Shown here piece after piece: positions 44,727 to 53,798 of a stretch of DNA of 64,000 bases. Each line of letters starts with the position of its first letter. Position 1 is the first letter of the stretch. Location of the stretch: assembly GCA_963977525.1 (NCBI GenBank), contig CAXBPC010000015.1, positions 1 to 64,000 on the forward strand, in the 5' to 3' direction. Both the position numbers and the translations under genes were made by a program. This DNA is from Ancylomarina sp963977525 (GTDB lineage Bacteria > Bacteroidota > Bacteroidia > Bacteroidales > Marinifilaceae). A model generated the notes under the pieces. That model was given only the letters and a program-made list of their open reading frames with translations, searched no databases and was not told the DNA's origin.

Positions 44727-45293
44727 TTAGAATGTCCATTTCAATGCTAACATTGTCCCATTACTGTTTGATGAAAAACTCATTTGTACATTAGATTTTT
44801 TATGGGGTTTCGTAAACAGATACACACTTCCAATTCCTACTGCAGCTCCTCCAAGCACATCCAAAATATCATGATAACCATCTGGCCCTTCCATTCTACT
44901 TACACCAACTATAGAAGCTAAAATATAAGCGTATTTTCCATATTTCCAACCATACCTTCTTTGAATAAAAGCTGCACCAGTAAATGCTGATGATGTATGA
45001 CCTGATGGAAAAGCATCATATTTATTTCTTCCTTCAGGTCTTTCTTTTTTCACAAAATGTTTAAGTGAGTAAGTAATCGCCATTGTAGTTCCATATGAAT
45101 ATGCAAGCTGCTTTGTTCCTTCATAATCTTTTTCAATCAAAGAATAAGTTAATCCACTTAATGGTAGTGCCAATTGCAAAACGTCTCCACTACCCTCCAA
45201 AATATATTCCCATGTTTCATGTCCACCATCGGTATCTTGAGCTTTTAGAACAAACGAATTTATTAGAATTAAAAAGAAAACAAGCTTTTTCAT
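44727..45293 (-). CDS. PAP2-family phosphatase (divergent paralogue)
   Basis: A 188-residue exported PAP2 protein (signal peptide ~1-18, 'FVLKAQD'). The motifs are 'KHFVKKERPEGRN', 'AFPSGHTSSAF' and 'SRMEGPDGYHDILDVLGG', a full SRx-H-D set. It is shorter than its neighbour and only distantly related. It lies tail to tail with copy 1, 38 bp from its stop. The likely role is lipid-phosphate or polyprenyl-phosphate dephosphorylation. No neighbour defines the substrate. Confidence 0.88.
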   Translation of the reverse strand: MKKLVFFLILINSFVLKAQDTDGGHETWEYILEGSGDVLQLALPLSGLTYSLIEKDYEGTKQLAYSYGTTMAITYSLKHFVKKERPEGRNKYDAFPSGHTSSAFTGAAFIQRRYGWKYGKYAYILASIVGVSRMEGPDGYHDILDVLGGAAVGIGSVYLFTKPHKKSNVQMSFSSNSNGTMLALKWTF

Positions 45294-45443
45294 ATGCTAC
45301 ACATTTTTATAACACAAACATAGTCAGGATGATATTTAACTATCCTAAGATAGTAAATTCCATTTTCAAACCTCATGATTTTCTTAAAGTGGAAATTCAT
45401 TAATCAGTAAGGATTCTTGTTTATAAACATTGCACTAAAAACA

Positions 45444-45473
45444 AAACCTCCCAAACTAAGGTTTGGGAGGTTT
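45444..45473. terminator. Bidirectional-type terminator
   Basis: A perfect 13-bp stem (aaacctcccaaac / gtttgggaggttt) with loop taag lies downstream of corA on the minus strand. The same GGGAGG stem type recurs at 57148 and 58468. Confidence 0.85.
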
Positions 45474-45495
45474 CTCTATGCGTTCGTTAAAATTG

Positions 45496-46551
45496 TCAAA
45501 ACCATTTCTTTCTCTTGAAATAAACCAGCATTGCAATTAGCACTGATAAAATTATTAGCCAAAAGACATAATACCCCCACTTCCACCCTAATTCAGGCAT
45601 GTTTGAGAAATTCATACCATAGATACCTGCAATAAAAGTTAAGGGAATAAAAATTGTTGCAACAACGGTTAAGGTTTTCATTACTTGATTCATTCTGTGC
45701 CCTTGCACCGAAAAAAACAAATTAGTATTACTCTCTAATCTAAGCTCAATCTGTTCACAATCATCAATAAGAGACAGACAGAGATCTCTGAGTTCATAGA
45801 AGTATTTGATATGCTTCTCATGAATGAAACCGAACTTTTCGCGTTCAAGCTTTGTAACAAATTCCTTTATGGGAATAATTGTTTTTTTTATCTTATGAAT
45901 CTGTCGCTTATAAAGTTCTATTGTTTTCAATGTTAAAGGAGATGGATCCGTTTCCATATCAATCAAGCCCAAATTTTCAATCTTCTCTGCTATATCGTTT
46001 ACCGTTTTAAAATAATTATCCAAAATTGATTCAAGCAATAAAAACAACAGATAATCAGAACCACGCTCGCGTATAATACCTACTTTATTTCTTAGTCGTT
46101 CTCTAATATGGTCGAAGTAATCAGCTTTCTTTTCCTGAAAAGAAACCAAAAAGTTACGCCCTAATATGAAACTCAACTGTTCTTGTTCCAATTGAGAATT
46201 GCCTGAAGGAATCATTGATTTTAAAGTAAAAAACCAATTATTTTCATATTCCTGGAATTTAGGTCTTTGGTTTACATCAAGTATATCCTGAACTGCCAAG
46301 TCGTGAACATCTAACTTATCACAGATATTCCTAATCTTTTCAATATCGTGTAAGCCATGAATATTAAGCCAATATTGAGAATCATCCTGCTCAAAACCCT
46401 CAAATTTCTCTTGAGAATAGTCTGAATCTTCAATGCAAGCATCTTGATTATACTTGAACATCTGAACACTAAGAGTTTCAGCATATTTAACCCCTGTAAA
46501 TATAGGCACAGAGGGGTTCAGCTTTTTTCTATTTAGAATTTTCCGCACCAT
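45496..46551 (-). CDS. corA: CorA-family magnesium/cobalt transporter
   Basis: A 351-residue transporter. It has a large cytosolic N-terminal domain ('VHDLAVQDILDVNQRPKFQE', 'FFTLKSM') and a helix-rich stalk. Two C-terminal membrane helices flank the signature 'GMNFSNMPELGWKWG' (GMN at the TM1 end), and it ends 'YFKRKKWF'. This is the CorA pore motif for divalent cation uptake in a homopentamer. Its first 23 bp overlap the end of the upstream mscS, so the two are co-translated. Confidence 0.95.
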   Translation of the reverse strand: MVRKILNRKKLNPSVPIFTGVKYAETLSVQMFKYNQDACIEDSDYSQEKFEGFEQDDSQYWLNIHGLHDIEKIRNICDKLDVHDLAVQDILDVNQRPKFQEYENNWFFTLKSMIPSGNSQLEQEQLSFILGRNFLVSFQEKKADYFDHIRERLRNKVGIIRERGSDYLLFLLLESILDNYFKTVNDIAEKIENLGLIDMETDPSPLTLKTIELYKRQIHKIKKTIIPIKEFVTKLEREKFGFIHEKHIKYFYELRDLCLSLIDDCEQIELRLESNTNLFFSVQGHRMNQVMKTLTVVATIFIPLTFIAGIYGMNFSNMPELGWKWGYYVFWLIILSVLIAMLVYFKRKKWF

Positions 46552-47392
46552 CGTTTAAATCTTTTTTATAAACAATTGTTCTATAAGGGAATGGTATTTC
46601 AATGCCTTCCCTATCAAATCTTTCTTTCACCGATTTTAAAAGATCACATTTAAGAATAAAGGCATTATCATTACCTGCAGTCCAAACATAGGCTTTCAAA
46701 TCTACAGAAAAGTCTGAGAGAGCAAGAACACGAACAATAACACAGGGATCATTGCTATCAACTGCCTCATTTTTTCTATTATCAATTAACAAGGGATGCT
46801 TTTCTGCTTCGTCACGTATGATATCGATAGCTTTGTCGATATTAGAATCATAACTAATTGAGAACTCGAGATGCTTTCTTATTTTCTCATCCTGAATATT
46901 ACTATTGATAATAGTTTCTTCACTAATAATACTATTGGGAATAATTATTCTTCTATTCTCATAATCTTTAATTAGGGTATGCCTCAAAGTTATCTCCTCT
47001 ACAACACCTTTTTGTCCATCTTTAAACTCTATAATATCAGATATTTTGAAAGGTTTAAAAATTAGAATAAACACCCCACTAATTATATTTGAAAAGGCCT
47101 TTTGTGATGCAAAACCAATTACGACAGTTAGTATACCTGCACCAGCAAAAAGTGCCGTTCCTAGAGACTTTAAATAAGGTATTTTGAAAAAGATAAAAAT
47201 GATGGCCGCTGTATAAATAATGAAGCCTACTGAATTTTTAATGAATGAAAAATTAGTAGGATCTGTTTTCAACTTCTTCGCATATTTGGTAATAAATATG
47301 CTTAATATTTTCCTTAAAACCATTGTTAAGATGATGGCAATAGTTAATGTAATTACCACTAATAAAACATAATTGAACGTTTCTTTATTCAT
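46529..47392 (-). CDS. MscS-family mechanosensitive channel
   Basis: A 287-residue channel. Three N-terminal membrane segments end in the pore helix/TM3 'LFAGAGILTVVIGFASQKAF' (Gly/Ala rich), followed by 'FSNIISGVFILIFKPFKISD' and the beta domain ('GVVEEITLRHTLIKDYENRR'), then a C-terminal domain 'VDLKAYVWTAGN'. MscS channels release solutes on osmotic down-shock. Its pairing with CorA by a 23-bp overlap suggests joint expression for ion/osmotic balance. Confidence 0.95.
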   Translation of the reverse strand: MNKETFNYVLLVVITLTIAIILTMVLRKILSIFITKYAKKLKTDPTNFSFIKNSVGFIIYTAAIIFIFFKIPYLKSLGTALFAGAGILTVVIGFASQKAFSNIISGVFILIFKPFKISDIIEFKDGQKGVVEEITLRHTLIKDYENRRIIIPNSIISEETIINSNIQDEKIRKHLEFSISYDSNIDKAIDIIRDEAEKHPLLIDNRKNEAVDSNDPCVIVRVLALSDFSVDLKAYVWTAGNDNAFILKCDLLKSVKERFDREGIEIPFPYRTIVYKKDLNDGAENSK

Positions 47393-47641
47393 TATTCTAA
47401 TCGTTAAAAAAATAACCTATACAAATACTTTAAGTAAAGCTATCAATTTTCAATTAAGATTCATAAAATGACTAAGAATTATAGCGTACTATGAGCCTTT
47501 TTCATAACTCAAAGCATGAGCTTAACTCACAAATTGTTTCTAATCGAGACAGCCTTAAAACTCTAGAGTTTTACTCGCTTAATGTTCGCATACGCTAAAG
47601 TTCGTTAGTCAATTTTCTATTTTAAAATCGAATAATAAGAA

Positions 47642-48417
47642 CTAATTTATAGACTCAAAAGAGTCTTTAAAATGAAACCTATACTTACAAAAATTTTAAT
47701 CTTAGTACTACTAAGCAGCTATAACAGCTATGCTCAGGTATTAACTAATGCTGATTCACTAAACTCAAAGTCAGGCATAGATTTCAAAAAAAAGGCCATC
47801 GTCCCCTTATCGCTAATTAGCCTAGGAGTACTTCTAAATGGGAGTAAATTGGAAAGGCAATTCAATACATATGTGCAAAAAGAGTTTGGTTTCGAACATA
47901 CAAGCACAGTAGATGATTACGTGCGCTATGCCCCTATTGTGATCATGTATAGTGCGGATATTTTAGGGGCTAAAGCCAAAAACCATTGGTTTGATCAAAC
48001 CAAATACCTGTTTATTTCAAATTTAGTTTCTAGATACACAACTCGCGGACTCAAACGGTTAACAGCGAAAACACGACCTGACGGTTCATCAAGGTCCTTT
48101 CCTTCGGGGCATACGACTTCAGCATTTTCTAATGCCTCGGTTCTTTACAATGAATTTTACGAAAGCTCTCCCCTTTTAGCCTACTCTGGGTATGCATTCG
48201 CCACATCTACAGCCATATTCAGAATGTCTAATAATAGGCATTGGTTGTCGGATGTTTTGGTTGGGGCTGGCATTGGCATACTAGTAACAGAGCTTGTTTA
48301 TTATTTTGAACCACTCAAGAATTTCAATCCCTTCATAGAATATAAAAACATCACTCTAGTGCCTCAAATTGATAAAGAAAACTATGGCTTTTACTTCTCC
48401 TATCATTTTTAAACCCG
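47642..48417 (+). repeat. 776-bp exact direct repeat, copy 2
   Basis: The second copy of 43918-44693. Between the copies lie three minus-strand genes (PAP2, corA, mscS). Confidence 0.9.
47672..48412 (+). CDS. PAP2-family phosphatase, membrane-associated (copy 2, identical)
   Basis: The protein is residue-for-residue the same as the one at 43948-44688, and the DNA is the same over 776 bp. The upstream 60 bp resemble copy 1 at roughly three bases in four ('ttcgcatacgctaaag' against 'ttcgtatattctaaag'), so the duplication is probably older than the perfect identity suggests. Recent gene conversion or a second round of duplication would explain it. Motifs and role are as for copy 1. Confidence 0.9.
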   Translation: MKPILTKILILVLLSSYNSYAQVLTNADSLNSKSGIDFKKKAIVPLSLISLGVLLNGSKLERQFNTYVQKEFGFEHTSTVDDYVRYAPIVIMYSADILGAKAKNHWFDQTKYLFISNLVSRYTTRGLKRLTAKTRPDGSSRSFPSGHTTSAFSNASVLYNEFYESSPLLAYSGYAFATSTAIFRMSNNRHWLSDVLVGAGIGILVTELVYYFEPLKNFNPFIEYKNITLVPQIDKENYGFYFSYHF

Positions 48418-48475
48418 CAAATGCCTCTATTAAATATTCATGGCTTTTAGGGAAGTCACAATATCACTTTTTGGA

Positions 48476-49486
48476 TCAGTTCATCTGAGTTCTTAACTTG
48501 TCTTTTGCCTTCTTCATCATCAGCTGCAGCTTGCTCCATGCTCTTTGTCTTAGGCTAGGAATTGGCTCAAGTATAAAGTCAGCCAATATACTCGCAAACT
48601 CGGGAGCTTGAAGGTAACCGAAAGATTTGTGGGGATTTTTCACTCCATTCATCTGGTAGGTGTTGTTCACCAAAATATCGATGGGTTGAATCCCTGTTTC
48701 GTTGCATAGAAAATCGTCGGCCAGCTTGTGATGCAAGGCAACATTATCAGTAATATCAGCCAGATTGTACCAGTGCCCTCTAATGCCTGGGGGGCTAGTT
48801 AAAACAGCTTGTCCATTTAAGCGGATCTTTTGCTCGGCTGCAATTTTACCTATCACAATAGGCAATCCCAGTGGGGAACCCATTGTTATTAGGCTGTGAA
48901 TAGGAATCTCGGGTATCATGAAGTTTAAAACATCGTAGCTAACAATGCTGCCCATAGAATGAGCCAGTATCAGAATCTGATGGTTCTTATATTTCGTAAT
49001 CACCTGCACCAACCTCTCCCTAATTTGATCGCGAACATGGGCAGGCATCACGACTTCGTCCTGTATATCGTTCTTATAATAAGCATCCAAATCAGGGAAA
49101 TGCTTTTTAAGAATATTATCGGTAATAAAACTGTAGTTGAGTGTTTTATCATGGTTAAGAAAAATATCACTCAGCTTCTCGCTGATAAAACCGTTAACTT
49201 TCTGGCGAATACTGTGTTCTTCAATCACCTCATGTTGCGGTGCTATTTGAAAAGGCTCCCTCAAATAGTAGGGGCTATCCTCATCCTCGGTCCATAAATC
49301 TAATGGCTGATCGTAAAGAATATCGGCCCAATATACCATTTCGAACTTGGGTAGGGTCTTAGGACAATTAGCCTGAGCCATGCCTTCAATCATGGCTTCT
49401 TTCCACCACTTTTCCAGAAGCGATTTTGGAGCTTTATTGCCCAAGCCATGAATCCCAATTATAAGCTGCTGCGTCTGTTTTTTCAT
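48476..49486 (-). CDS. Alpha/beta-hydrolase-like esterase/lipase
   Basis: A 336-residue cytosolic protein (no signal). The oxyanion strand is 'LIIGIHGLGNKAPKSL' at residues 8-23, and the nucleophile elbow is 'ILILAHSMGSIVSYDVL' (AHSMGS, Ser in GxSxG-like context near 178). Acid/His candidates lie in 'ITDNVALHHKLADDF'. The middle region ('YYLREPFQIAPQHEVIEEH') is a family insertion. The substrate is unknown. It is monocistronic and tail-to-tail with PAP2 copy 2. Confidence 0.83.
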   Translation of the reverse strand: MKKQTQQLIIGIHGLGNKAPKSLLEKWWKEAMIEGMAQANCPKTLPKFEMVYWADILYDQPLDLWTEDEDSPYYLREPFQIAPQHEVIEEHSIRQKVNGFISEKLSDIFLNHDKTLNYSFITDNILKKHFPDLDAYYKNDIQDEVVMPAHVRDQIRERLVQVITKYKNHQILILAHSMGSIVSYDVLNFMIPEIPIHSLITMGSPLGLPIVIGKIAAEQKIRLNGQAVLTSPPGIRGHWYNLADITDNVALHHKLADDFLCNETGIQPIDILVNNTYQMNGVKNPHKSFGYLQAPEFASILADFILEPIPSLRQRAWSKLQLMMKKAKDKLRTQMN

Positions 49487-49784
49487 TGCTTTTTATAGAG
49501 TCCGACAAAGCTATGATAAATTAGCCATTCGCCTAGTATGACATCTGCATAAAGTCAATGACGCAAAAAAACTTCCAAGCTATATTTTGGGAGCTTATTT
49601 TCCACCGCCCCGCTCACATAATGTTCTCAAAATGTTTCGTCACCAACACGGCTTGGCGCCATTTCCAATTAAAGGCAGTCTGTCAAAATAAGCTTGACTA
49701 ATAAATGACATGGATGTAACTTCTATAATCTTTTAAAACATGTAGGTAAATAAGCACTCATTTCTAACTAAAAAAACCACACAA

Positions 49785-50708
49785 ATGAAATCAAAGATTG
49801 CCTTATTGCTATGCGTATTTGTTTTTACGCTTATATCTTGTGAGACCGACAAATCTGACAAACTTACTCCTATCGAGGTTGATCCTATATTTATGGATCT
49901 CACGCCTTACTACGCTCAATCTAATCTGAAATCGACCAAGGGTGAAGGTGTTCCTGAGAATCTCCGTGTACTAAAGGCTGAGTATTTCACTACTGGCGAA
50001 TCGGGCAAAATTGGTCGTACGGTTTTCTTCTCTAACACGGGTAACAAAAAGCTAAGTGCTGATTTTGTTCCAAATATTGATTATTCGCTTGATGGTACCA
50101 CTGATGTCTCCTATTATATCGATGAGAACAGACCTAGTGCTGATCTTTCTTTAGGCGAAAGCACAGCTGCTATTCAAAGGGCCATGGCAACTTGGGACGG
50201 TTTAACTTGTTCTAACCTGAATATGTATCAAGCGCCATTCACAGGTGCTCCTGCAGGCTTTATTGCAGCTTTATTAGGCTATGGCGGTAGCTTCAATTAT
50301 TTTGGAGATGTGACGCATTGCGGATGGTTACCTACTGATTTTTTCGATATCCTCGATGAAAATGGCGGTGACTTTATTTTAGGTGTAACCTTCACAATTG
50401 TATTTACAGATAGTGATTTCGACAATAATAAAAAAGACGATGTAGCATGGCGCGAAATTTATTACAACGATGGCTTTAGCTGGTTCATTGGCGACCATTA
50501 CGATGTTGAAACCATTGCCCTACACGAAGCTGGTCATGGGTTGAGTCAAGCTCACTTTGGTAAAGCCTTTTTAGATGCCGGTACTGGTAAAGTGCATTTC
50601 AGTCCGCGCTCGGTTATGAATGCCGCCTACTCGGGCATACAAACCAGCATTGAGAAAACTGATAAGGCTGGACATTGTAGCATTTGGAGTAATTGGCCTC
50701 ATAAATAA
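49785..50708 (+). CDS. Metzincin-like zinc metalloprotease lipoprotein
   Basis: A 307-residue lipoprotein (lipobox 'LISC', Cys19). The zinc motif 'HEAGHGLSQAH' is HEXXHxxxxxH (His residues at positions 1, 5 and 11), as in matrixin/metzincin peptidases, with 'VMNAAYSG' downstream as the likely Met-turn. The N-terminal 120 residues ('LSLGESTAAIQRAMATWDG', resembling the matrixin 'a..AW' start) fit the same fold. It is exported to the cell surface, so it may be a secreted peptidase with its own cleavage targets. It is monocistronic with a terminator at 50725. Confidence 0.85.
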   Translation: MKSKIALLLCVFVFTLISCETDKSDKLTPIEVDPIFMDLTPYYAQSNLKSTKGEGVPENLRVLKAEYFTTGESGKIGRTVFFSNTGNKKLSADFVPNIDYSLDGTTDVSYYIDENRPSADLSLGESTAAIQRAMATWDGLTCSNLNMYQAPFTGAPAGFIAALLGYGGSFNYFGDVTHCGWLPTDFFDILDENGGDFILGVTFTIVFTDSDFDNNKKDDVAWREIYYNDGFSWFIGDHYDVETIALHEAGHGLSQAHFGKAFLDAGTGKVHFSPRSVMNAAYSGIQTSIEKTDKAGHCSIWSNWPHK

Positions 50709-51179
50709 CGCATCATCATATTCCAAAAATCCTCTCAAGTCAATTCGGAGGATTTTTCTATATCTGTCACTCCCACAAAAAAATTCGTCACAAGCTCTGC
50801 TTGAATAAGTTTCCAATTCGAGGCTGCCTGTCAAACATATCTTGACTTCCTAAATACGATTATGTAACTTATGCTCTCTATACAATCACTCAAATAAATT
50901 AAACTACATATATATCAATAATGATGGTCTGCTTTAGTAATTGGGGAATTGTTAAAAACAGGCCTTATTATTTTAAAAGTAAAAAATCTCCTAAGCGAAA
51001 GCTAAGGAGGAGGTTTCTAACCCCACCAAATCCAAAGTAAAAAAACCGGCACTTTCAATTCTTAGACATTCAAAATTTATGCTAAGAATAGACTCATCTA
51101 CTGAAGTAGATTATACTTATCGAATACGATAACTAGATACTGAACTGTAAATCCATTTTTAACCAAACAAATTACAATC
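50709..51179. other. 471-bp gap with two hairpins, no gene
   Basis: It holds the terminator of the metalloprotease gene (50725-50757) and a second hairpin, ctcctaagc-gaaa-gctaaggag, at about 50988-51010. The rest is AT-rich, and a promoter for the next gene is not evident. Confidence 0.6.
50725..50757 (+). terminator. Terminator of the metalloprotease gene
   Basis: The stem aaaaatcctc / gaggattttt with a 13-nt loop ends in T. Confidence 0.78.
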
Positions 51180-52844
51180 ATGAAGAAACTAAGTTATTTT
51201 AACCTACGCTTTGCGGTAACTGCAATTTTAATTCTTGTATTTATAGCATGTGAAAAAACAGAAACAGAGCAAATTCTGGAGGAAGAAGCAATCACTCAAA
51301 TACGTTCTGTTAAAACTGGACAATCCGATCCTTGCGAAATGGAACAATCCTTTCTCGAGCTATACACTAAAGATAATGTTGATGTCGGTCATGTGACCAT
51401 CATGAACGATGGCATAAATATTTTTGTCACTTATTTTGTTGAAGAAGGCTGGTTTCTAAAGGAAACGAATCTATTTATTGGAAAGAAAGAAGATATTCCT
51501 TTGAAAAAAGGAGGAGAACCCGACAAAGGCAAGTTTCCTTACGTTGATAAATTTGACATGCCTATCACAAGCTACGAGTATGTTATTCCGATTGTCGAAG
51601 GATACGATTGTTATGTGGTTCTTGCCCATGCTAAGGTAAACAATTGCGAAAATGATACAGATTGTGACAATTGTGATGGTAAGGCGACTCAATTAACACT
51701 GAGATATGATGGCACAAGTGGCGCTCAAATCACTGTTGAGCAGAAAAAAGACCAGGTTGTTGTATTCGATGGCTTTGTGGAGCCTAATGAAGAATTTTCT
51801 TTTGTTGGTACAGATAAGAAAGGCACACTAGGCACTGAAATTACGATAAAGGTTGATGGTGTTGTGAATACTAAAATACATACAAGTTGCTCTCAACCTC
51901 TTTATATAGGCCTTATCAAAGGTGATTTTACTATTATTGATGGATATAGTCGAAATGGTGGCCAGTTTTGTACGCCAACCAACCCACCTACAGATGATAA
52001 TGATTGCGGTGATTGTGAAGGTAAAGTCACAAATTTGACCATGACTTATGATGGTGATACGGATGCTTTAATTACTGTTAAGCAAAAGAAAGATAATGTG
52101 ATTGTGTTTAACGAAACCGTTGCAGCTGGTGAAGAGTTTTCTTTTGTTGGAACTGACAAGGGAACTCTAGGCACTGAAATATATTTAAGCATTGATGGGG
52201 ACCTAAACACAGCAATTCATACCAGTTGTTCCAAGCCAATTTATATTGGCATGACAAGTGGTGACTTCACCATAGTTGATGGCTACAGTAAGAATGGAGG
52301 CCAACTTTGCACAAGCGATAATTCAGACATGAGAGAAGAATATGATGATGATCACAAAGACGAAAAGTGCAAAGACAAATCGGCTTGGGCTGATGGAGGA
52401 ATGGCTTTTAGCGAATACTTCGATACTGACAAGTGGGGATTTTTGAGTGAATATTGCATAGAGGAATGTGAATTAGTAATTGCATTTAAAATCTATATGA
52501 CAACTGATTGGGCTGTAACTTCAGGAGGACCAGGGAATATTGATTACTTAGCATACTATAAGTTTACTCCTGATTATATTGGTAATAAAATATTCTATAA
52601 CATGGATAATCTAAATTCAAACACTGATAATCCAGTCGGGAATATTGTAGTATCTGATATAAATAATGATGGCCTTTGGGAAGTTAAAGTAGATAATACT
52701 GATCGACCTGATTTAAAATTCTTAGGAGGTGCCTATCTATATGTTGGAACAGTCGACAATTATAGTACATCATTCTTTCAGTTCCCTTACACTTATCAAT
52801 TAAATACCGAGAGGGATTTTATCATATTTTATTTAGATTTCTAA
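51180..52844 (+). CDS. Cell-surface lipoprotein with two copies of a ~105-residue repeat domain
   Basis: A 554-residue lipoprotein (Cys24 in 'FIACEK'). After ~135 residues of N-terminal domain comes a tandem repeat at ~160-265 and ~275-380. Each copy has a Cys pair ('CDNCDGKATQLTL' / 'CGDCEGKVTNLTM'), 'QKKDxVxVFxxxVxxxEEFSFVGTD', 'HTSCSxPxYIGxxxGDFTIxDGYS' and a last 'GGQxC'. Four Cys per repeat could form disulphides. It resembles the DUF7467 surface-domain type, but I name this only tentatively. The C-terminal ~165 residues are a separate domain. It lies between the metalloprotease and a two-component system. The function is unknown. Confidence 0.75.
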   Translation: MKKLSYFNLRFAVTAILILVFIACEKTETEQILEEEAITQIRSVKTGQSDPCEMEQSFLELYTKDNVDVGHVTIMNDGINIFVTYFVEEGWFLKETNLFIGKKEDIPLKKGGEPDKGKFPYVDKFDMPITSYEYVIPIVEGYDCYVVLAHAKVNNCENDTDCDNCDGKATQLTLRYDGTSGAQITVEQKKDQVVVFDGFVEPNEEFSFVGTDKKGTLGTEITIKVDGVVNTKIHTSCSQPLYIGLIKGDFTIIDGYSRNGGQFCTPTNPPTDDNDCGDCEGKVTNLTMTYDGDTDALITVKQKKDNVIVFNETVAAGEEFSFVGTDKGTLGTEIYLSIDGDLNTAIHTSCSKPIYIGMTSGDFTIVDGYSKNGGQLCTSDNSDMREEYDDDHKDEKCKDKSAWADGGMAFSEYFDTDKWGFLSEYCIEECELVIAFKIYMTTDWAVTSGGPGNIDYLAYYKFTPDYIGNKIFYNMDNLNSNTDNPVGNIVVSDINNDGLWEVKVDNTDRPDLKFLGGAYLYVGTVDNYSTSFFQFPYTYQLNTERDFIIFYLDF

Positions 52845-52879
52845 ATCTATTTAACTTATAGATGAGAAATTAAAACAAG

Positions 52880-52911
52880 AAATCCTCCTAAGTAAACACT
52901 TAGGAGGATTT
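52880..52911 (+). terminator. Terminator of the repeat-domain lipoprotein gene
   Basis: A perfect 14-bp stem (aaatcctcctaagt / acttaggaggattt) with loop aaac is followed by T-rich sequence. Confidence 0.9.
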
Positions 52912-53073
52912 TATTTTTAGCTTAAATTGTGAGTTTACTTATTATTTATGGCTTTGCAGAAGCTTACCTCATCAGCACTTCACAGCTTACTTTTGGTAGT
53001 ACATTTTAGTTAATTCATAAACAGATTGAATGATTAACTTAGCCTTCTCGTATATATCCTTCGCCTTTTTTTA

Positions 53074-53081
53074 TATGTTTG
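53074..53081 (+). promoter_or_regulatory. Possible -7 element of the response regulator/kinase operon
   Basis: TATGTTTG matches TAnnTTTG and lies 31 bp before the response regulator ATG. A -33 TTTG is not visible at the expected distance. Confidence 0.4.
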
Positions 53082-53112
53082 CTATCTTACTTACCCACTT
53101 ATTACCATTTGC

Positions 53113-53796
53113 ATGAAAAATGATATTCTTTTAATTGAAGACGATCTTGAGCTTCAGAAACTTGTATCAGATTATCTTAAAAAGTCTGGTTTTAGATGTG
53201 TTTGTGCAAATAGTATTCATAGTGGGAAGATGCTTTTCGAAAAGCATAAATTTGAGATTGTACTACTCGATTTGGGCTTACCCGATGGTGATGGATTAAC
53301 TTGTATTCCATTTATTAAATCCATTTGGAATGAGACTGGTGTTATTGTTGTTTCGGCCAGAGACAAACTCGAAGACCGTGTAGATGGCTTAAACTTAGGT
53401 GCCGATGATTACCTGATTAAACCCTTTCATTTATCGGAACTTATTGCTCGAATAAATGCTTTATTACGTCGAAATTCTCACTCTACAAGTTATATCCTTG
53501 AATTTGAAGAGATAAAAATCGACACACAGGCAAACATCGTTTTTATACAAGGCGAGCAAGTCGATTTCAGTAGAAAAGAATTCGGTTTACTTTTATTCTT
53601 TATCGAGAACCAAAAGAAAGTCCTTACAAAGGAAAATCTCTTTGAACATGTATGGGGCGAGAACTCCATATTTATGGATAATTCCGATTTTATCTATACG
53701 CATATCAACCGACTACGAAAGAAAATCAAAAATCATACAGGAGAAAATTATATTAAAACAGTGCATGGTTTTGGCTACAAAATTGAAATCCATTAA
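53113..53796 (+). CDS. OmpR-family response regulator
   Basis: A 227-residue regulator with receiver residues 'LIEDDLELQ', Asp53 in 'VLLDLGLPDGDG', and 'LIKPFHLSELIARI' with Lys. The winged helix ends 'YIKTVHGFGYKIE'. It is followed after 2 bp by a histidine kinase gene. The regulator-first order is the reverse of the 21-kb pair. The LTA synthase-like gene follows on the same strand, so envelope lipid or polymer genes are plausible targets. Confidence 0.95.
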   Translation: MKNDILLIEDDLELQKLVSDYLKKSGFRCVCANSIHSGKMLFEKHKFEIVLLDLGLPDGDGLTCIPFIKSIWNETGVIVVSARDKLEDRVDGLNLGADDYLIKPFHLSELIARINALLRRNSHSTSYILEFEEIKIDTQANIVFIQGEQVDFSRKEFGLLLFFIENQKKVLTKENLFEHVWGENSIFMDNSDFIYTHINRLRKKIKNHTGENYIKTVHGFGYKIEIH

Positions 53797-53798
53797 TT

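Noticed and set aside
48476..49486. Assignment as a defined lipase family
   Set aside because: The AHSMGS elbow is shared by many alpha/beta hydrolases; the substrate cannot be read.
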